Positions 26,263 to 34,129 are shown, counted from the first letter of the stretch. The stretch is 42,095 nucleotides of DNA from CAYRLZ01 sp964425275 (GCA_964425275.1 CAYRLZ010000072.1:1-42095); one strand, 5' to 3'. Notes: a model not told the origin generated them from the letters alone. Numbers and translations: made by a program.

Positions 26263-27006
26263 ATGATAAGAGTAATTTTTGCACTATTCTCGATAGGGAC
26301 TATTCTATTTAGCCAGCCGGTCCAAGTTTGGATTCCTGATTGCCAAGCCGATTCCGGACAAGCTTTTACAATACCAATAAGAATTGACAGCGTGACCGGA
26401 AGAGGAATTATCGGAGTTGACATAACCTTATCATTCAGGCAAGCAGTCTTGAGAGCGGAAAGTGTATGGGCAGGTAATGTGGTACCGGGCGGTTGGATGA
26501 TATTCTTTAATACCAATAATCCAGGAGAACTTATCATTGCGATGGCAGGAGCTTATCCGTTGAGTGGACAGGGTTCACTCTGCACTCTAAAATTTAGCGT
26601 AAGAGGTAGAATCGGCGATACGACCACCATCCACTTTTCTCGCTGTTTGCTCAACGAAGGAAATGTGCCTTGCTCGACAAGGGATGGGAGATTTACTGTT
26701 ACGGGAGTGGGAATTAAAGGAAACAATCTTGAAAAGATCCCAGTTTTAAGAGTCTCTCCTAATCCTTTCCGAAAATACACCCAGATTTGTTATGAATTGA
26801 GTAAGGGCACTTTGGTAAGGGTTTCGCTCTACGATATCTCAGGCGAAAAGGTTATTTCGCTTTTTGAGGGTTTCTCAAAAGCCGGTTTGCATGTCAAAAG
26901 ATGGAACGGTGAACGGGAAAATGGGATAGAATGCGAAAAGGGAATTTATTTTCTTGTAATAGAAAACGAAGAGTATAAACTAAAACAGAAAATATTAAAA
27001 TTATAA
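26263..27006 (+). CDS. secreted cohesin-domain protein with sorting domain
   Basis: 247 aa from the ATG at 26263. That ATG follows AAGGAGGAGATA and opens a signal peptide ending near F-S-Q-P; an upstream in-frame ATG at 26125 lies inside the preceding gene and lacks a site. Residues about 20-150 fit a cohesin/dockerin-binding beta sandwich: a start of the form V-x-V-W-I-P-D, then F-T-I-P-I-R-I-D, G-V-D-I-T-L-S-F, and a closing T-I-H-F-S ... L-N-E-G. Two Cys could form a disulfide. The last about 85 residues are the T9SS-like sorting tail (S-P-N-P-F-R-K, G-I-Y-F-L-V-I). It begins 10 nt after the stop of the giant gene, so the two are co-transcribed, and a terminator follows at 27192. A cohesin beside a dockerin-like protein suggests an assembly pair. 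Confidence 0.85.
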   Translation: MIRVIFALFSIGTILFSQPVQVWIPDCQADSGQAFTIPIRIDSVTGRGIIGVDITLSFRQAVLRAESVWAGNVVPGGWMIFFNTNNPGELIIAMAGAYPLSGQGSLCTLKFSVRGRIGDTTTIHFSRCLLNEGNVPCSTRDGRFTVTGVGIKGNNLEKIPVLRVSPNPFRKYTQICYELSKGTLVRVSLYDISGEKVISLFEGFSKAGLHVKRWNGERENGIECEKGIYFLVIENEEYKLKQKILKL

Positions 27007-27058
27007 ATACCACTTTTACAGCTCTTGATAGTTCCATCTGAAAGAGGTCTAAAAACGG

Positions 27059-27178
27059 TGAAAAAAAGGTTCGAACGGCGTCTATTTTTATCGTCTGGAA
27101 ACGGGTGAATATAAAGCGATGAAGAAGATGGTGAAGATGGAATATGTAGGAAGGAGGGAGCAGAGAGGAGAGAGTTAG
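27059..27178 (+). pseudogene. orphan C-terminal sorting-domain tail 1
   Basis: The plus-strand frame of 27068 reads G-S-N-G-V-Y-F-Y-R-L-E-T-G-E-Y-K-A-M-K-K-M-V-K-M, the final beta strands of a Por/T9SS-like sorting domain, ending at TAG 27176-27178. In-frame TAA (27050-27052) and TGA (27056-27058) lie directly upstream and no start is present. It is the end of a lost secreted-protein gene. Confidence 0.7.
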
Positions 27179-27191
27179 AAAATAAAAGGAC

Positions 27192-27223
27192 GGGCGGGAA
27201 CTTCTTCCCGCCCTTTAATTTTT
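27192..27223 (+). terminator. intrinsic terminator of the giant-protein/cohesin operon
   Basis: Perfect 9-bp stem GGGCGGGAA (27192-27200) / TTCCCGCCC (27205-27213), loop CTTC, followed by TTTAATTTTT. Confidence 0.88.
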
Positions 27224-27258
27224 GCCACAATGGGATTAAGGAGAGAAAAGATGGAATC

Positions 27259-27287
27259 TTGACTTTTGCCATTTTACTCTGTATAAT
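27259..27287 (+). promoter_or_regulatory. promoter, leaderless start of coiled-coil membrane protein
   Basis: TTGACT (27259-27264), 17 bp, TATAAT (27282-27287), then 5 nt to the ATG at 27293. Confidence 0.72.
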
Positions 27288-27292
27288 AAATT

Positions 27293-27616
27293 ATGGAGAT
27301 TTTATTAGGAATATCATCAGTGGTTATTGCGACGTTCGCCGTCGTTTTAGCGATATGGTCAATTAGACTAGACAAACGAACCGATAGATTGATTAAAACC
27401 GAAGACGAGAGGGCAAAGGGTTTAATTGAAGAAGTGAATAAAAGGACTCAGGAGTTGATTGAGGAGGGAAATAAAAGGACTCAGGAGTTGATTGAGAGAA
27501 TGGATAGACACTTGGAGGAGGGAAATCGCCGAACCCAACAGATGATTGAAGAGATGAACCGCCGAACACAAGAAACCTTGCAACATATCGCTGACCTGAT
27601 GGTTGCCCATAGATAG
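27293..27616 (+). CDS. small membrane-anchored coiled-coil protein
   Basis: 107 aa. Residues 3-23 form one transmembrane helix. From about residue 25 to 100 the sequence is a charged coiled coil built from near-copies of a 14-residue unit, N-[KR]-R-T-Q-[EQ]-[LM]-I-E-[ER] with E-E-G spacers, reflected in a 42-nt DNA period. One anchor plus a long coil resembles small envelope-spanning or scaffold proteins, but I recognise no family. A consensus promoter lies immediately before the ATG. Its TAG stop is followed in the same frame by a second sorting-domain tail. Expression looks real because of the promoter; function unknown. Confidence 0.75.
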   Translation: MEILLGISSVVIATFAVVLAIWSIRLDKRTDRLIKTEDERAKGLIEEVNKRTQELIEEGNKRTQELIERMDRHLEEGNRRTQQMIEEMNRRTQETLQHIADLMVAHR

Positions 27617-27682
27617 TGGTATTTTTATCGTCTGGAAGCCGGCGGATTCACGGCGACGAAGAAGATGGTGGAGATGGGGTGA
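27617..27682 (+). pseudogene. orphan C-terminal sorting-domain tail 2
   Basis: Directly after the TAG of the coiled-coil gene, and in the same frame, the sequence reads W-Y-F-Y-R-L-E-A-G-G-F-T-A-T-K-K-M-V-E-M-G and stops at TGA 27680-27682. This is again the last strands of a T9SS-like sorting domain without its upstream part. It is about 65% similar to tail 1. Confidence 0.7.
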
Positions 27683-27725
27683 TTTAACCGCGAATTGTGT
27701 CCCTTGACCGTTGAAAATAAGCGAG

Positions 27726-27750
27726 GGCGGGGAGAAATCCCTGCCTTTTT
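27726..27750 (+). terminator. intrinsic terminator downstream of coiled-coil gene
   Basis: GGCGGGGA (27726-27733) / TCCCTGCC (27738-27745), one G-U pair, loop GAAA, followed by TTTTT. Confidence 0.8.
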
Positions 27751-27784
27751 GGCTTCTTTTCGGTTTAGGATATAAAAAATTACG

Positions 27785-27893
27785 AACGATAAGTCTTATG
27801 ATTTTTATGGGAATAATGACCTTTCGGAATATGCTGGAAAATGGGTGGCAATTGTTGACGAAAGCGTCCAAAGATGAGATTCTTATTTTATAA
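27785..27893 (+). pseudogene. frameshifted DUF5678-like fragment
   Basis: The frame from 27785 reads N-D-L-S-E-Y-A-G-K-W-V-A-I-V-D-E and then hits TGA. The +1 frame continues K-A-S-K-D-E-I-L-I-L to TAA 27891-27893. The L-x-x-Y-x-G-K-W-V-A-I-V-D core is that of the small DUF5678 family, normally about 60-90 aa. Start and C-terminal half are missing. Confidence 0.45.
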
Positions 27894-28019
27894 TGGTGGT
27901 TGAATTTAAGATATCGAATCTTCAGGGAAAGATTTTTGGGGTGTGCCCAAGAACGTCCCGCTAATAAACTCAGACCGGAAAGGAAGTTTATTTTAATCTA
28001 TTACACTCCTATCCGAAGT
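27894..28019. other. gap before rarA with dispersed repeat copy 2
   Basis: The stretch contains the 19-bp sequence TTGGGGTGTGCCCAAGAAC at 27936-27954, identical to 19334-19352, followed by a degenerate continuation to about 27985. No gene or clear terminator for rarA is seen. Confidence 0.6.
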
Positions 28020-29312
28020 TCACCCTTTCTCTTCCATCCGCTTTTTTATCTCTTTTTCTTTACCAATATCTTTTGGTTCGTAATATCTTCTGCCTTTTAG
28101 TCTTTTTGGGAGATATTCTTGTTCTACTTTTCCCTCTGGGAAATTGTGGGGGTATTGGTAATCCTTACCATAACCCAAACCGCGCATTAAGGGAGTTGTG
28201 GGATTTCGGAGATGGAGGGGAACGGGTTCGGTTGGGGTATTTAAGGCATCCTCCTTTGCCTTTTGGTAGGCAAGATAGACCGAATTGCTCTTTGGCGCCA
28301 GTGCCAAATAGATAACCGCCTGGGCTAATGCCAGAGAGCATTCGGGTAAGCCAACAAATTCTACCGCTTCTCTGGCCGCATTGGCAATGACTAATGCCTG
28401 AGGGTCAGCATTGCCAATGTCTTCGGAGGCGAGGATGACTAAACGCCGGGCAATGAATAATGGGTTTTCTCCGGCTTCTAACATCCTGGCCAACCAGTAT
28501 AGACCAGCATCTGGGTCACTGCCTCTAATTGATTTGATGAAGGCCGAGATTAGATTGTAATGCTCTTCTCCTTTCTTATCGTATAAGAGAAACTTCCTTT
28601 CTACAATCTCTTCAATCAGATTTTTTGTGATTATTCTTTTGCCATCCTTGGGTTCCGCACTCATCGTTGCCATCTCTAAGATGTTTAATGCCTGGCGGGC
28701 ATCGCCATTAGAAACAACCGCGATATAATTTAGTATCTTCTCATTAACGACGGGCTGGAACTTTTTTAGTCCATCTTCTCGGATGAGGGCCCGTTTTAAG
28801 ATAACTTTTATCTCTTCGGGCGCTAATTGATTTAAGACAAATACCTTACAGCGCGAAAGAAGCGGAGCAATTACTTCAAATGAAGGGTTTTCAGTTGTCG
28901 CGCCAATCAAGATAATCTTCCCCTTCTCCACATAAGGAAGAAAGGCATCCTGTTGGGTCTTGTTGAAGCGATGGATTTCGTCAACGAAGAGAATCGTCCG
29001 GCGACCGCGCATTTTCTCTTCATAATTTGCCTCTTTAATTACCTTTCGGATTTCCGAAATACCAGAGGTGACCGCACTGAAAGAGACGAAATGGGCATTG
29101 GTATATTGCGCGATTAGCCGGGCTAAGGTTGTCTTTCCGGAACCGGGTGGTCCCCAGAATATAATAGAAAAGAGTTCCCCTCTTTCAATGATTTTTCTTA
29201 AAGGCTTATTTTTACCAAGGAGATGGTCTTGACCAACGATTTCGTCTAAATCTTTTGGTCTTAATCTTTCAGCGAGGGGTGGGGGAAATGGTCTCTCCTC
29301 AAATAGTTCCAT
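28020..29312 (-). CDS. rarA: replication-associated recombination protein RarA (AAA+ ATPase)
   Basis: Cytoplasmic AAA+ ATPase of the RarA/MgsA/WRNIP1 family, related to clamp-loader subunits, acting at stalled replication forks. 430 aa, usual length. Walker A G-P-P-G-S-G-K-T at 54-61; Walker B F-V-D-E-I-H-R-F-N around 109-117; sensor 1 G-A-T-T-E-N-P-S-F-E; the family's S-N-G-D-A-R box; and the C-terminal R-G-S-D-P-D-A-A-like tetramerisation region (here R-G-S-D-P-D-A-G-L-Y-W-L-A-R-M). The ATG lies 5 nt after a perfect TATAAT, so the transcript is predicted leaderless and independent of the oadA operon upstream. Confidence 0.96.
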   Translation of the reverse strand: MELFEERPFPPPLAERLRPKDLDEIVGQDHLLGKNKPLRKIIERGELFSIIFWGPPGSGKTTLARLIAQYTNAHFVSFSAVTSGISEIRKVIKEANYEEKMRGRRTILFVDEIHRFNKTQQDAFLPYVEKGKIILIGATTENPSFEVIAPLLSRCKVFVLNQLAPEEIKVILKRALIREDGLKKFQPVVNEKILNYIAVVSNGDARQALNILEMATMSAEPKDGKRIITKNLIEEIVERKFLLYDKKGEEHYNLISAFIKSIRGSDPDAGLYWLARMLEAGENPLFIARRLVILASEDIGNADPQALVIANAAREAVEFVGLPECSLALAQAVIYLALAPKSNSVYLAYQKAKEDALNTPTEPVPLHLRNPTTPLMRGLGYGKDYQYPHNFPEGKVEQEYLPKRLKGRRYYEPKDIGKEKEIKKRMEEKG

Positions 29313-29317
29313 AAGTC

Positions 29318-29346
29318 ATTATAAACAGTAATTCTTTCTCTGTCAA
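29318..29346 (-). promoter_or_regulatory. rarA promoter, leaderless start
   Basis: Perfect consensus on the minus strand: TTGACA (29346-29341), 17 bp, TATAAT (29323-29318), 5 nt, then ATG at 29312. Confidence 0.82.
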
Positions 29347-29384
29347 ATAAGATTGTAAAGTAATATAGAAGAGAGGCGAATCTC

Positions 29385-31244
29385 TTACAGTGGTTCAAAA
29401 AGGATGAGGGGTTGACCGAATTCTACCGGCTCACCATCCTTTACCAAAATTTCTACTACCTTTCCTTTTTTCTCCGCCTTTATCTCATTCATCAGTTTCA
29501 TTGCCTCAATGATACATAAGGTATCTCCGGGTTCAACCACCTCTCCCTTTTTGACAAAAGGTGGGGCATCGGGTTTGGGACAGGAGAAGAATGTCCCGAC
29601 CATTGGTGATTTTATCTCTTCGTATTGCTTTGATACCACTTTGGTCTCTTCTTCTTTCACCGGGGGTGGTGACTTTTCTCCAACCCTTTGGGATGGAGGC
29701 GCTACCGCCTGGGTTTCGGTCGTCTTACTTTTGGGTAACACGAAACCAGACGTCGCCACTTCCCCGCGGCTGATTTTTATCTTGTTTCCTTCATATTCCC
29801 ATTCTAAACTACTGATATTATATCTCTCAGCCATTTCAAAAATCTCTCTGATCAATGCTAAGTGTTCTTTATTACTCTTCTCTTGTCCCATCTTTTCCTC
29901 CTTTTTTAGTGTGGGATTTTTCCGCGCTTCAAAGAATTTTAATGCCACCTCGGGAAAGAGGGCATAAGTGATATAGTCTTCTTCCTTTTCCACCAAATTT
30001 TTATCCAATTCTTTTTTCACCTTGGGCAGGATTGGTTCTAATAAATCGGCGGGTCGCTTATCAATCGGCTTTTCGTCGCCTAAGATTTTTTTGACAATCG
30101 TATCTTTTATCGGAACCGGCGGTTTGCCGTAAAGACCTTTAACATAATCCCTCACTTCTTTTAGGACCACTTTATATCGGGAACCCTGCACGACATTACA
30201 TACCGCCTGGACACCAACAATTTGACTGGTTGGGGTAACAAGTGGTGGATAACCTAAATCCTTCCTCACCTTTGGGACCTCTTCTAAGACCTCCTTTAAC
30301 CGGTCAAGGGCCTTCTGTTCCTTTAATTGGGTGATTAAGTTGGACATCATCCCACCGGGGATTTGATGGGTTAAAACCGAGTCGTCAACAATCTTTTCAT
30401 AGGTAATCCCCTTTTTAATTCTCAGGTTCTCTAAATATTCTGAAATCTCGCTGATTATTGACCGGTTTAATTGTAGAATATAAGGAGTGCCTTCTAAGGC
30501 GGAAATCATCGTCTCAATCGCCGGTTGGGATGTCCCAAAGGCCAGAGGATAATGGGCGGTATCAATAATATCAACCCCGGCTTCAATTGCTTTTAGATAA
30601 GTAGCAACAACCATTCCGGATGAGGCATGGGAGTGAAGGTCTATTGGAACTTTAATCTCCGTCTTTAATCTCTTAATTAGTTCATAAGCCACCGGTGGAG
30701 AAAGAATTCCTGCCATATCCTTAATACAGATACTATCAACACCTAATTCTACTTCTTCCTTCGCCCGTTGGAGGTAGTATTCAATCGTATGGAAAGGCGA
30801 AATTGTATAGCAGAGTGTCCCTTGAGCCAATTTGCCCCTCTTTTTAACCAACCGTATCGCCTGAGCAATATTTCTTAGGTCATTTAAGGCATCAAAGATG
30901 CGGAATATATCAATCCCCCTTTCAGCTGCCTTGTCAATAAATGCCTCTAAGAGGTCATCCGGATAATTACGGTAGCCAACAATATTCTGTCCCCGCAGAA
31001 GCATCTGGAGTGGGGTATTTTTGACCTTTTCTTTTATTAGAGATAATCTCTCCCAGGGGTCTTCGTTCAAAAATCTTATTGCCACATCAAAAGTTGCCCC
31101 GCCCCAAACTTCTAAGGAGTGATAGCCAACCGCATCCAGACTGCTAAGGATGGGCAGCATTTCTTCGGTCTTCATTCGGGTCGCCCAGAGGGATTGATGG
31201 GCATCCCTTAAAGTGGTGTCAACAATTTTAATTATCCTCTCCAT
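29385..31244 (-). CDS. oadA: carboxyltransferase fused to an AccB-like biotin carrier (OadA/PycB type)
   Basis: Biotin-dependent carboxyltransferase of the oxaloacetate decarboxylase alpha / pyruvate carboxylase subunit B group; it moves CO2 between biotin and a 2-oxo acid. 619 aa from the ATG at 31244 (a TTG at 31268 is possible). Residues 9-18 D-T-T-L-R-D-A-H-Q-S open the HMGL-like TIM barrel; D-L-H-S-H-A-S-S-G-M carries metal-binding His; about 290-450 is the PYC_OADA domain (G-G-M-M-S-N-L). From about residue 452 the protein changes to an AccB-like N-terminal helix (I-R-E-I-F-E-M-A-E-R) and a biotinyl domain with E-A-M-K-L-M, biotin on K583. A strong internal AGGAGG and ATG (29891) mark this boundary. 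It overlaps murF by 17 nt. No biotin carboxylase or membrane decarboxylase subunit lies in the window, so carboxylase or decarboxylase direction is open. Confidence 0.9.
   Translation of the reverse strand: MERIIKIVDTTLRDAHQSLWATRMKTEEMLPILSSLDAVGYHSLEVWGGATFDVAIRFLNEDPWERLSLIKEKVKNTPLQMLLRGQNIVGYRNYPDDLLEAFIDKAAERGIDIFRIFDALNDLRNIAQAIRLVKKRGKLAQGTLCYTISPFHTIEYYLQRAKEEVELGVDSICIKDMAGILSPPVAYELIKRLKTEIKVPIDLHSHASSGMVVATYLKAIEAGVDIIDTAHYPLAFGTSQPAIETMISALEGTPYILQLNRSIISEISEYLENLRIKKGITYEKIVDDSVLTHQIPGGMMSNLITQLKEQKALDRLKEVLEEVPKVRKDLGYPPLVTPTSQIVGVQAVCNVVQGSRYKVVLKEVRDYVKGLYGKPPVPIKDTIVKKILGDEKPIDKRPADLLEPILPKVKKELDKNLVEKEEDYITYALFPEVALKFFEARKNPTLKKEEKMGQEKSNKEHLALIREIFEMAERYNISSLEWEYEGNKIKISRGEVATSGFVLPKSKTTETQAVAPPSQRVGEKSPPPVKEEETKVVSKQYEEIKSPMVGTFFSCPKPDAPPFVKKGEVVEPGDTLCIIEAMKLMNEIKAEKKGKVVEILVKDGEPVEFGQPLILFEPL
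29889..29907 (-). promoter_or_regulatory. internal ribosome-binding site for the biotin-carrier part
   Basis: Within oadA the minus strand has AAAAAAGGAGGAAAAG-ATG with AGGAGG at 29902-29897 and an in-frame ATG at 29891-29889, 5 nt apart. This exactly fits the strong start sites of neighbouring genes and lies at the junction of the carboxyltransferase and AccB-like parts. It would give a free 168-aa biotin carrier. Confidence 0.55.
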
Positions 31245-32643
31245 AAAGATGGTTATGATAACTTTCAACGGCCGTTGACGAATTTTTTTTCAGTGCCGAC
31301 CGTAACTTAAAATAAATCCTCTCCATATTCATCGCTCTTGAACCTTTTATTAATATGGTATCAAAGGGTTGCAAAATGTCAAGGAGAAAAGAGATTACTT
31401 CTTCTTCCCGATTGGCGGCAAAAGTCCTCTCTTTTGCCATCTTCTCTTTTCTCGCCCCTTCAATTACCACTTGGGCGAAATCACCAATTGTGACTAAAAA
31501 ATCAAGATATTGTCTTGCCTTTCTCCCCAATTCAAAATGGAGGTCTTTTGCCCTTTCGCCCAATTCTTTCATATCGCCTAAAATGGCAATCTTCCTCCCC
31601 GGGGCAATTAGCGAGAGGGTATTTAATGCCTCTTCCATTGAGACCGGATTGGCGTTATAACAATCTAAGAGTACCTTATAACCCTTGAGGTTAATCGTCT
31701 GGTAGCGGAGGGGGGGCGGTTCAAAATCAGAAAGGGCAGAGATAGCGGTGGCGACTTCGATTCCGAGGGCCGTGGCGATGGCGATGGCACATAAAGAATT
31801 ATAAACATTACACCTGCCGATGAGCGGGAGAAATACCCGATACCTTCCATTTAAGAGGTAAGTTGTGAAATCGGGCAAAAGTTTGATTTGCTTAGCAAAG
31901 AAATCCCCTGATTTTTGTCCAAAGGTTATCTTTTGCAAGGAGAAATCATCGCCCATCTTTTTTACTAATGGGTCATCATTATTTAAGATAGCAATTCCGG
32001 TAGGAGGTAGGGATGCTATGAGTTCGCGCTTTTCTTGGGCAACACCGTTGCGGTCTTTCATAAATTCTAAATGGGTATCCGAAATATTCGTTATCGCGCC
32101 AATATCCGGCTGGCTCATTTCGCAGAGGAGATAGGTGCCACCGATTTGATTCATCTCCATCTCTAAAATTAAAATCTCAGTCTCCGAAGTTAATTCTAAT
32201 AAAGTGAGGGCAACGCCAATTTCGTTATTATAACTATCCTTTGCCTTTAAGACCTTATATTTTGTGCTGGCAATCTTTGCCACCATATCCTTTACCGTTG
32301 TCTTCCCATTACTGCCGGTTATGGCCACTGTCTTTGGCGAGAACTTTTTTCGGTAAGCCTGGGCAATCTGCACGAGGGCGGATTTGGTATCGGCAACCTT
32401 TATCATAATCGGAAACTCTTCTCTTATATCCAAAGAGTAAATAACACCTTTTGCCCCTTTCCCCTTTACTTCGGCAATAAAGGAATGACCGTCAAAGTTC
32501 TTGCCTGAGAGTGCGATAAAGATATCGCCCGGGGAGATGGTTCGGGAATCGGTGGAGAGGTTGTCTATATCATCATCTAATCTTCCTCTGACCACTATGC
32601 CACCAGTTGCCTCTTGTATCTCTTTAACGGTCAATCGTTCCAT
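31228..32643 (-). CDS. murF: UDP-N-acetylmuramoyl-tripeptide--D-alanyl-D-alanine ligase
   Basis: ATP-dependent cytoplasmic ligase adding D-Ala-D-Ala to the UDP-MurNAc tripeptide, the last soluble step of peptidoglycan precursor synthesis. 471 aa from the ATG at 32643 (AAAGG eight nt upstream). An upstream ATG at 32718 lies inside queA in another frame and would add 25 unrelated residues. Motifs: N-terminal uridine-binding domain with S-T-D-S-R and G-D-I-F-I-A-L, P-loop T-G-S-N-G-K-T-T at about 109-116, N-N-E-I-G-V-A-L-T-L-L, the N-x-x-D-T-H-L-E-like metal box N-I-S-D-T-H-L-E, D-C-Y-N-A-N-P-V-S-M and the C-terminal G-D-M-K-E-L-G. All mur-ligase hallmarks are intact. It follows queA by 16 nt and overlaps oadA. 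Confidence 0.95.
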   Translation of the reverse strand: MERLTVKEIQEATGGIVVRGRLDDDIDNLSTDSRTISPGDIFIALSGKNFDGHSFIAEVKGKGAKGVIYSLDIREEFPIMIKVADTKSALVQIAQAYRKKFSPKTVAITGSNGKTTVKDMVAKIASTKYKVLKAKDSYNNEIGVALTLLELTSETEILILEMEMNQIGGTYLLCEMSQPDIGAITNISDTHLEFMKDRNGVAQEKRELIASLPPTGIAILNNDDPLVKKMGDDFSLQKITFGQKSGDFFAKQIKLLPDFTTYLLNGRYRVFLPLIGRCNVYNSLCAIAIATALGIEVATAISALSDFEPPPLRYQTINLKGYKVLLDCYNANPVSMEEALNTLSLIAPGRKIAILGDMKELGERAKDLHFELGRKARQYLDFLVTIGDFAQVVIEGARKEKMAKERTFAANREEEVISFLLDILQPFDTILIKGSRAMNMERIYFKLRSALKKNSSTAVESYHNHLYGEDN

Positions 32644-32659
32644 ATTCGTTGCCTTTCGG

Positions 32660-33670
32660 TTATACGATAAACATTGCGTCACCGAAACTGTAGAAGAAAA
32701 ACCTCTTTTCAATTGCATAGCGGTAGGCAGAAAATATTAGTTCTTTATCAGCAAAGGCGCAGAGAAGTAAAAGAAGGGTAGACTTGGGAAGGTGGAAGTT
32801 GGTGATTAAACAGTCAACAATCTTAAATTTATATCCCGGATAGATGAAGATGTCAGTAGAACCACTATAAGGTCTCACCTGAGAATTCATCGCGATGCCT
32901 TCTAAGGCTCGGACCACGGTTGTGCCACAGGCAATAATTCTCCTTTTCTCTTTCTTTGCCCGGTTAATCATCTCAGCCGTAATAACATCTATTTCAAAAT
33001 CTTCGTCATACATCTTATGTTCTTCCACTGTCTCGGTCTTAATCGGACGGAATGTCCCGAGACTGGGGTGGAGGGTGATAAACCCAATCTCCACCCCCTT
33101 TTTTCTTATTCTATTTATCAATTCCGGTGTGAAGTGGAGACTGGCGGTCGGTGAGGCAACTCCACCATCCTTTTTGGCAAAGATTGTCTGGTAGCGCTCG
33201 GGGTCCTTTAACTCCTCTTTTATATAGGGTGGTAGGGCAATTTTTCCATATTTCTCAATTGCTTCTCTATCGCTTATATTTAGAAACCGAAGATGACGCA
33301 CACCACTTTCCTTTCGCTCGGTAATTTCCATCTCACAGTCCTCAATCCTTACTCTTACTCCGGGCTTGAATCTCTTTGCCGGTCGAGTTAAAACTTCCCA
33401 AAGGTTTAATTCCTTTCTCCGCAGAAGCAAGACCTCCCCTCTCTTGCCATTAGGGAAGGTTGGATAAATCCTGGCCGGTATTACCCGGGTATCATTAAAG
33501 ATTAGAACATCCCCAGGGTTGAGATAATCGGTAATCTTATAGAAAACGGTCTCGTGGAATTTTTTACTTTTGCGGTCAAGGATTAAAAGCCGGGATTCGT
33601 CTCTCTTTTCTTTTGGTCTCTGGGCAATAAGTTCGGGCGGGAGATGATAATCAAATTCCGCTACTTTCAT
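32660..33670 (-). CDS. queA: S-adenosylmethionine:tRNA ribosyltransferase-isomerase
   Basis: Makes epoxyqueuosine at the wobble base of GUN-anticodon tRNAs by transferring the ribosyl part of SAM to preQ1. 336 aa from the ATG at 33670, giving the usual family start F-D-Y-H-L-P-P-E-L-I-A-Q. Further signatures: V-L-I-F-N-D-T-R-V-I-P-A-R, the T-A-S-L-H-F-T-P-E-L catalytic region, T-L-H-P-S-L-G-T-F-R-P-I, I-I-A-C-G-T-T-V-V-R-A-L-E, and the closing N-F-H-L-P-K-S-T-L. Complete and of usual length. It sits between the HIT gene and murF in the operon; the other queuosine genes are not in the window. Confidence 0.96.
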   Translation of the reverse strand: MKVAEFDYHLPPELIAQRPKEKRDESRLLILDRKSKKFHETVFYKITDYLNPGDVLIFNDTRVIPARIYPTFPNGKRGEVLLLRRKELNLWEVLTRPAKRFKPGVRVRIEDCEMEITERKESGVRHLRFLNISDREAIEKYGKIALPPYIKEELKDPERYQTIFAKKDGGVASPTASLHFTPELINRIRKKGVEIGFITLHPSLGTFRPIKTETVEEHKMYDEDFEIDVITAEMINRAKKEKRRIIACGTTVVRALEGIAMNSQVRPYSGSTDIFIYPGYKFKIVDCLITNFHLPKSTLLLLLCAFADKELIFSAYRYAIEKRFFFYSFGDAMFIV

Positions 33671-33703
33671 ATCAAGAGGGGATATTGCTGGGCGGAGCAA
33701 ATT

Positions 33704-34129
33704 CTATTTCGTCTCTTTTATCTTCTGGGCAATCTTTTCTAATTCAGCAAAACTCGCCTCCCCTTTCTGATGAACTTGAAGATAATGATGGAGGTCTAAA
33801 ATTTTATCAAAGATGTTATCCGCGCCTTTTATTTTGGGAATGAGATGGGCGTGGAGATGGGGAACCCTTGTTCCCCGAATCAAAAGGCTGACATAATCAC
33901 AATCAAAGGTCTTTTTTAATTTTGTGCTCATCAGCCAGATTGTCCGAAAGAAAGGACCTGCGTCTTCGGCCGGTAATTCGGTCAACCAGGTGATATGCCT
34001 CTTAGGGATGATTAGGGTATGACCAGGACTAACGGGATAAATATCAAGGAAGGATAAAGTCTTTTCATCCTGATACAGAACCGCGGCCTTTTCGGCGCCG
34101 GCGACTATTTGGCAAAAAATGCAGGACAT
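33704..34129 (-). CDS. HIT-family nucleotide hydrolase/transferase
   Basis: 141 aa. Histidine-triad protein, cytoplasmic, expected to hydrolyse nucleoside phosphoramidates or dinucleoside polyphosphates. The triad H91-L-H93-A-H95 is present. The N-terminal C3-x-x-C6 with H45 suggests the zinc site of HinT-like and Fhit-like proteins, and the N-terminal F-x-D-I-x-P-V-S-P-G-H-T-L-I-I-P-K block is typical. The start lies 1 nt after the stop of the preceding DUF35 gene, with no visible ribosome-binding site, so translation is probably coupled. Confidence 0.92.
   Translation of the reverse strand: MSCIFCQIVAGAEKAAVLYQDEKTLSFLDIYPVSPGHTLIIPKRHITWLTELPAEDAGPFFRTIWLMSTKLKKTFDCDYVSLLIRGTRVPHLHAHLIPKIKGADNIFDKILDLHHYLQVHQKGEASFAELEKIAQKIKETK

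Noticed and set aside
27422..27871. 149-aa minus-strand open frame
   Set aside because: Opposite strand of the 42-nt-periodic coiled-coil repeat; no start site.
32644..32718. Longer MurF start at ATG 32718
   Set aside because: It would overlap queA by 59 nt and add 25 residues unrelated to the family's N terminus.
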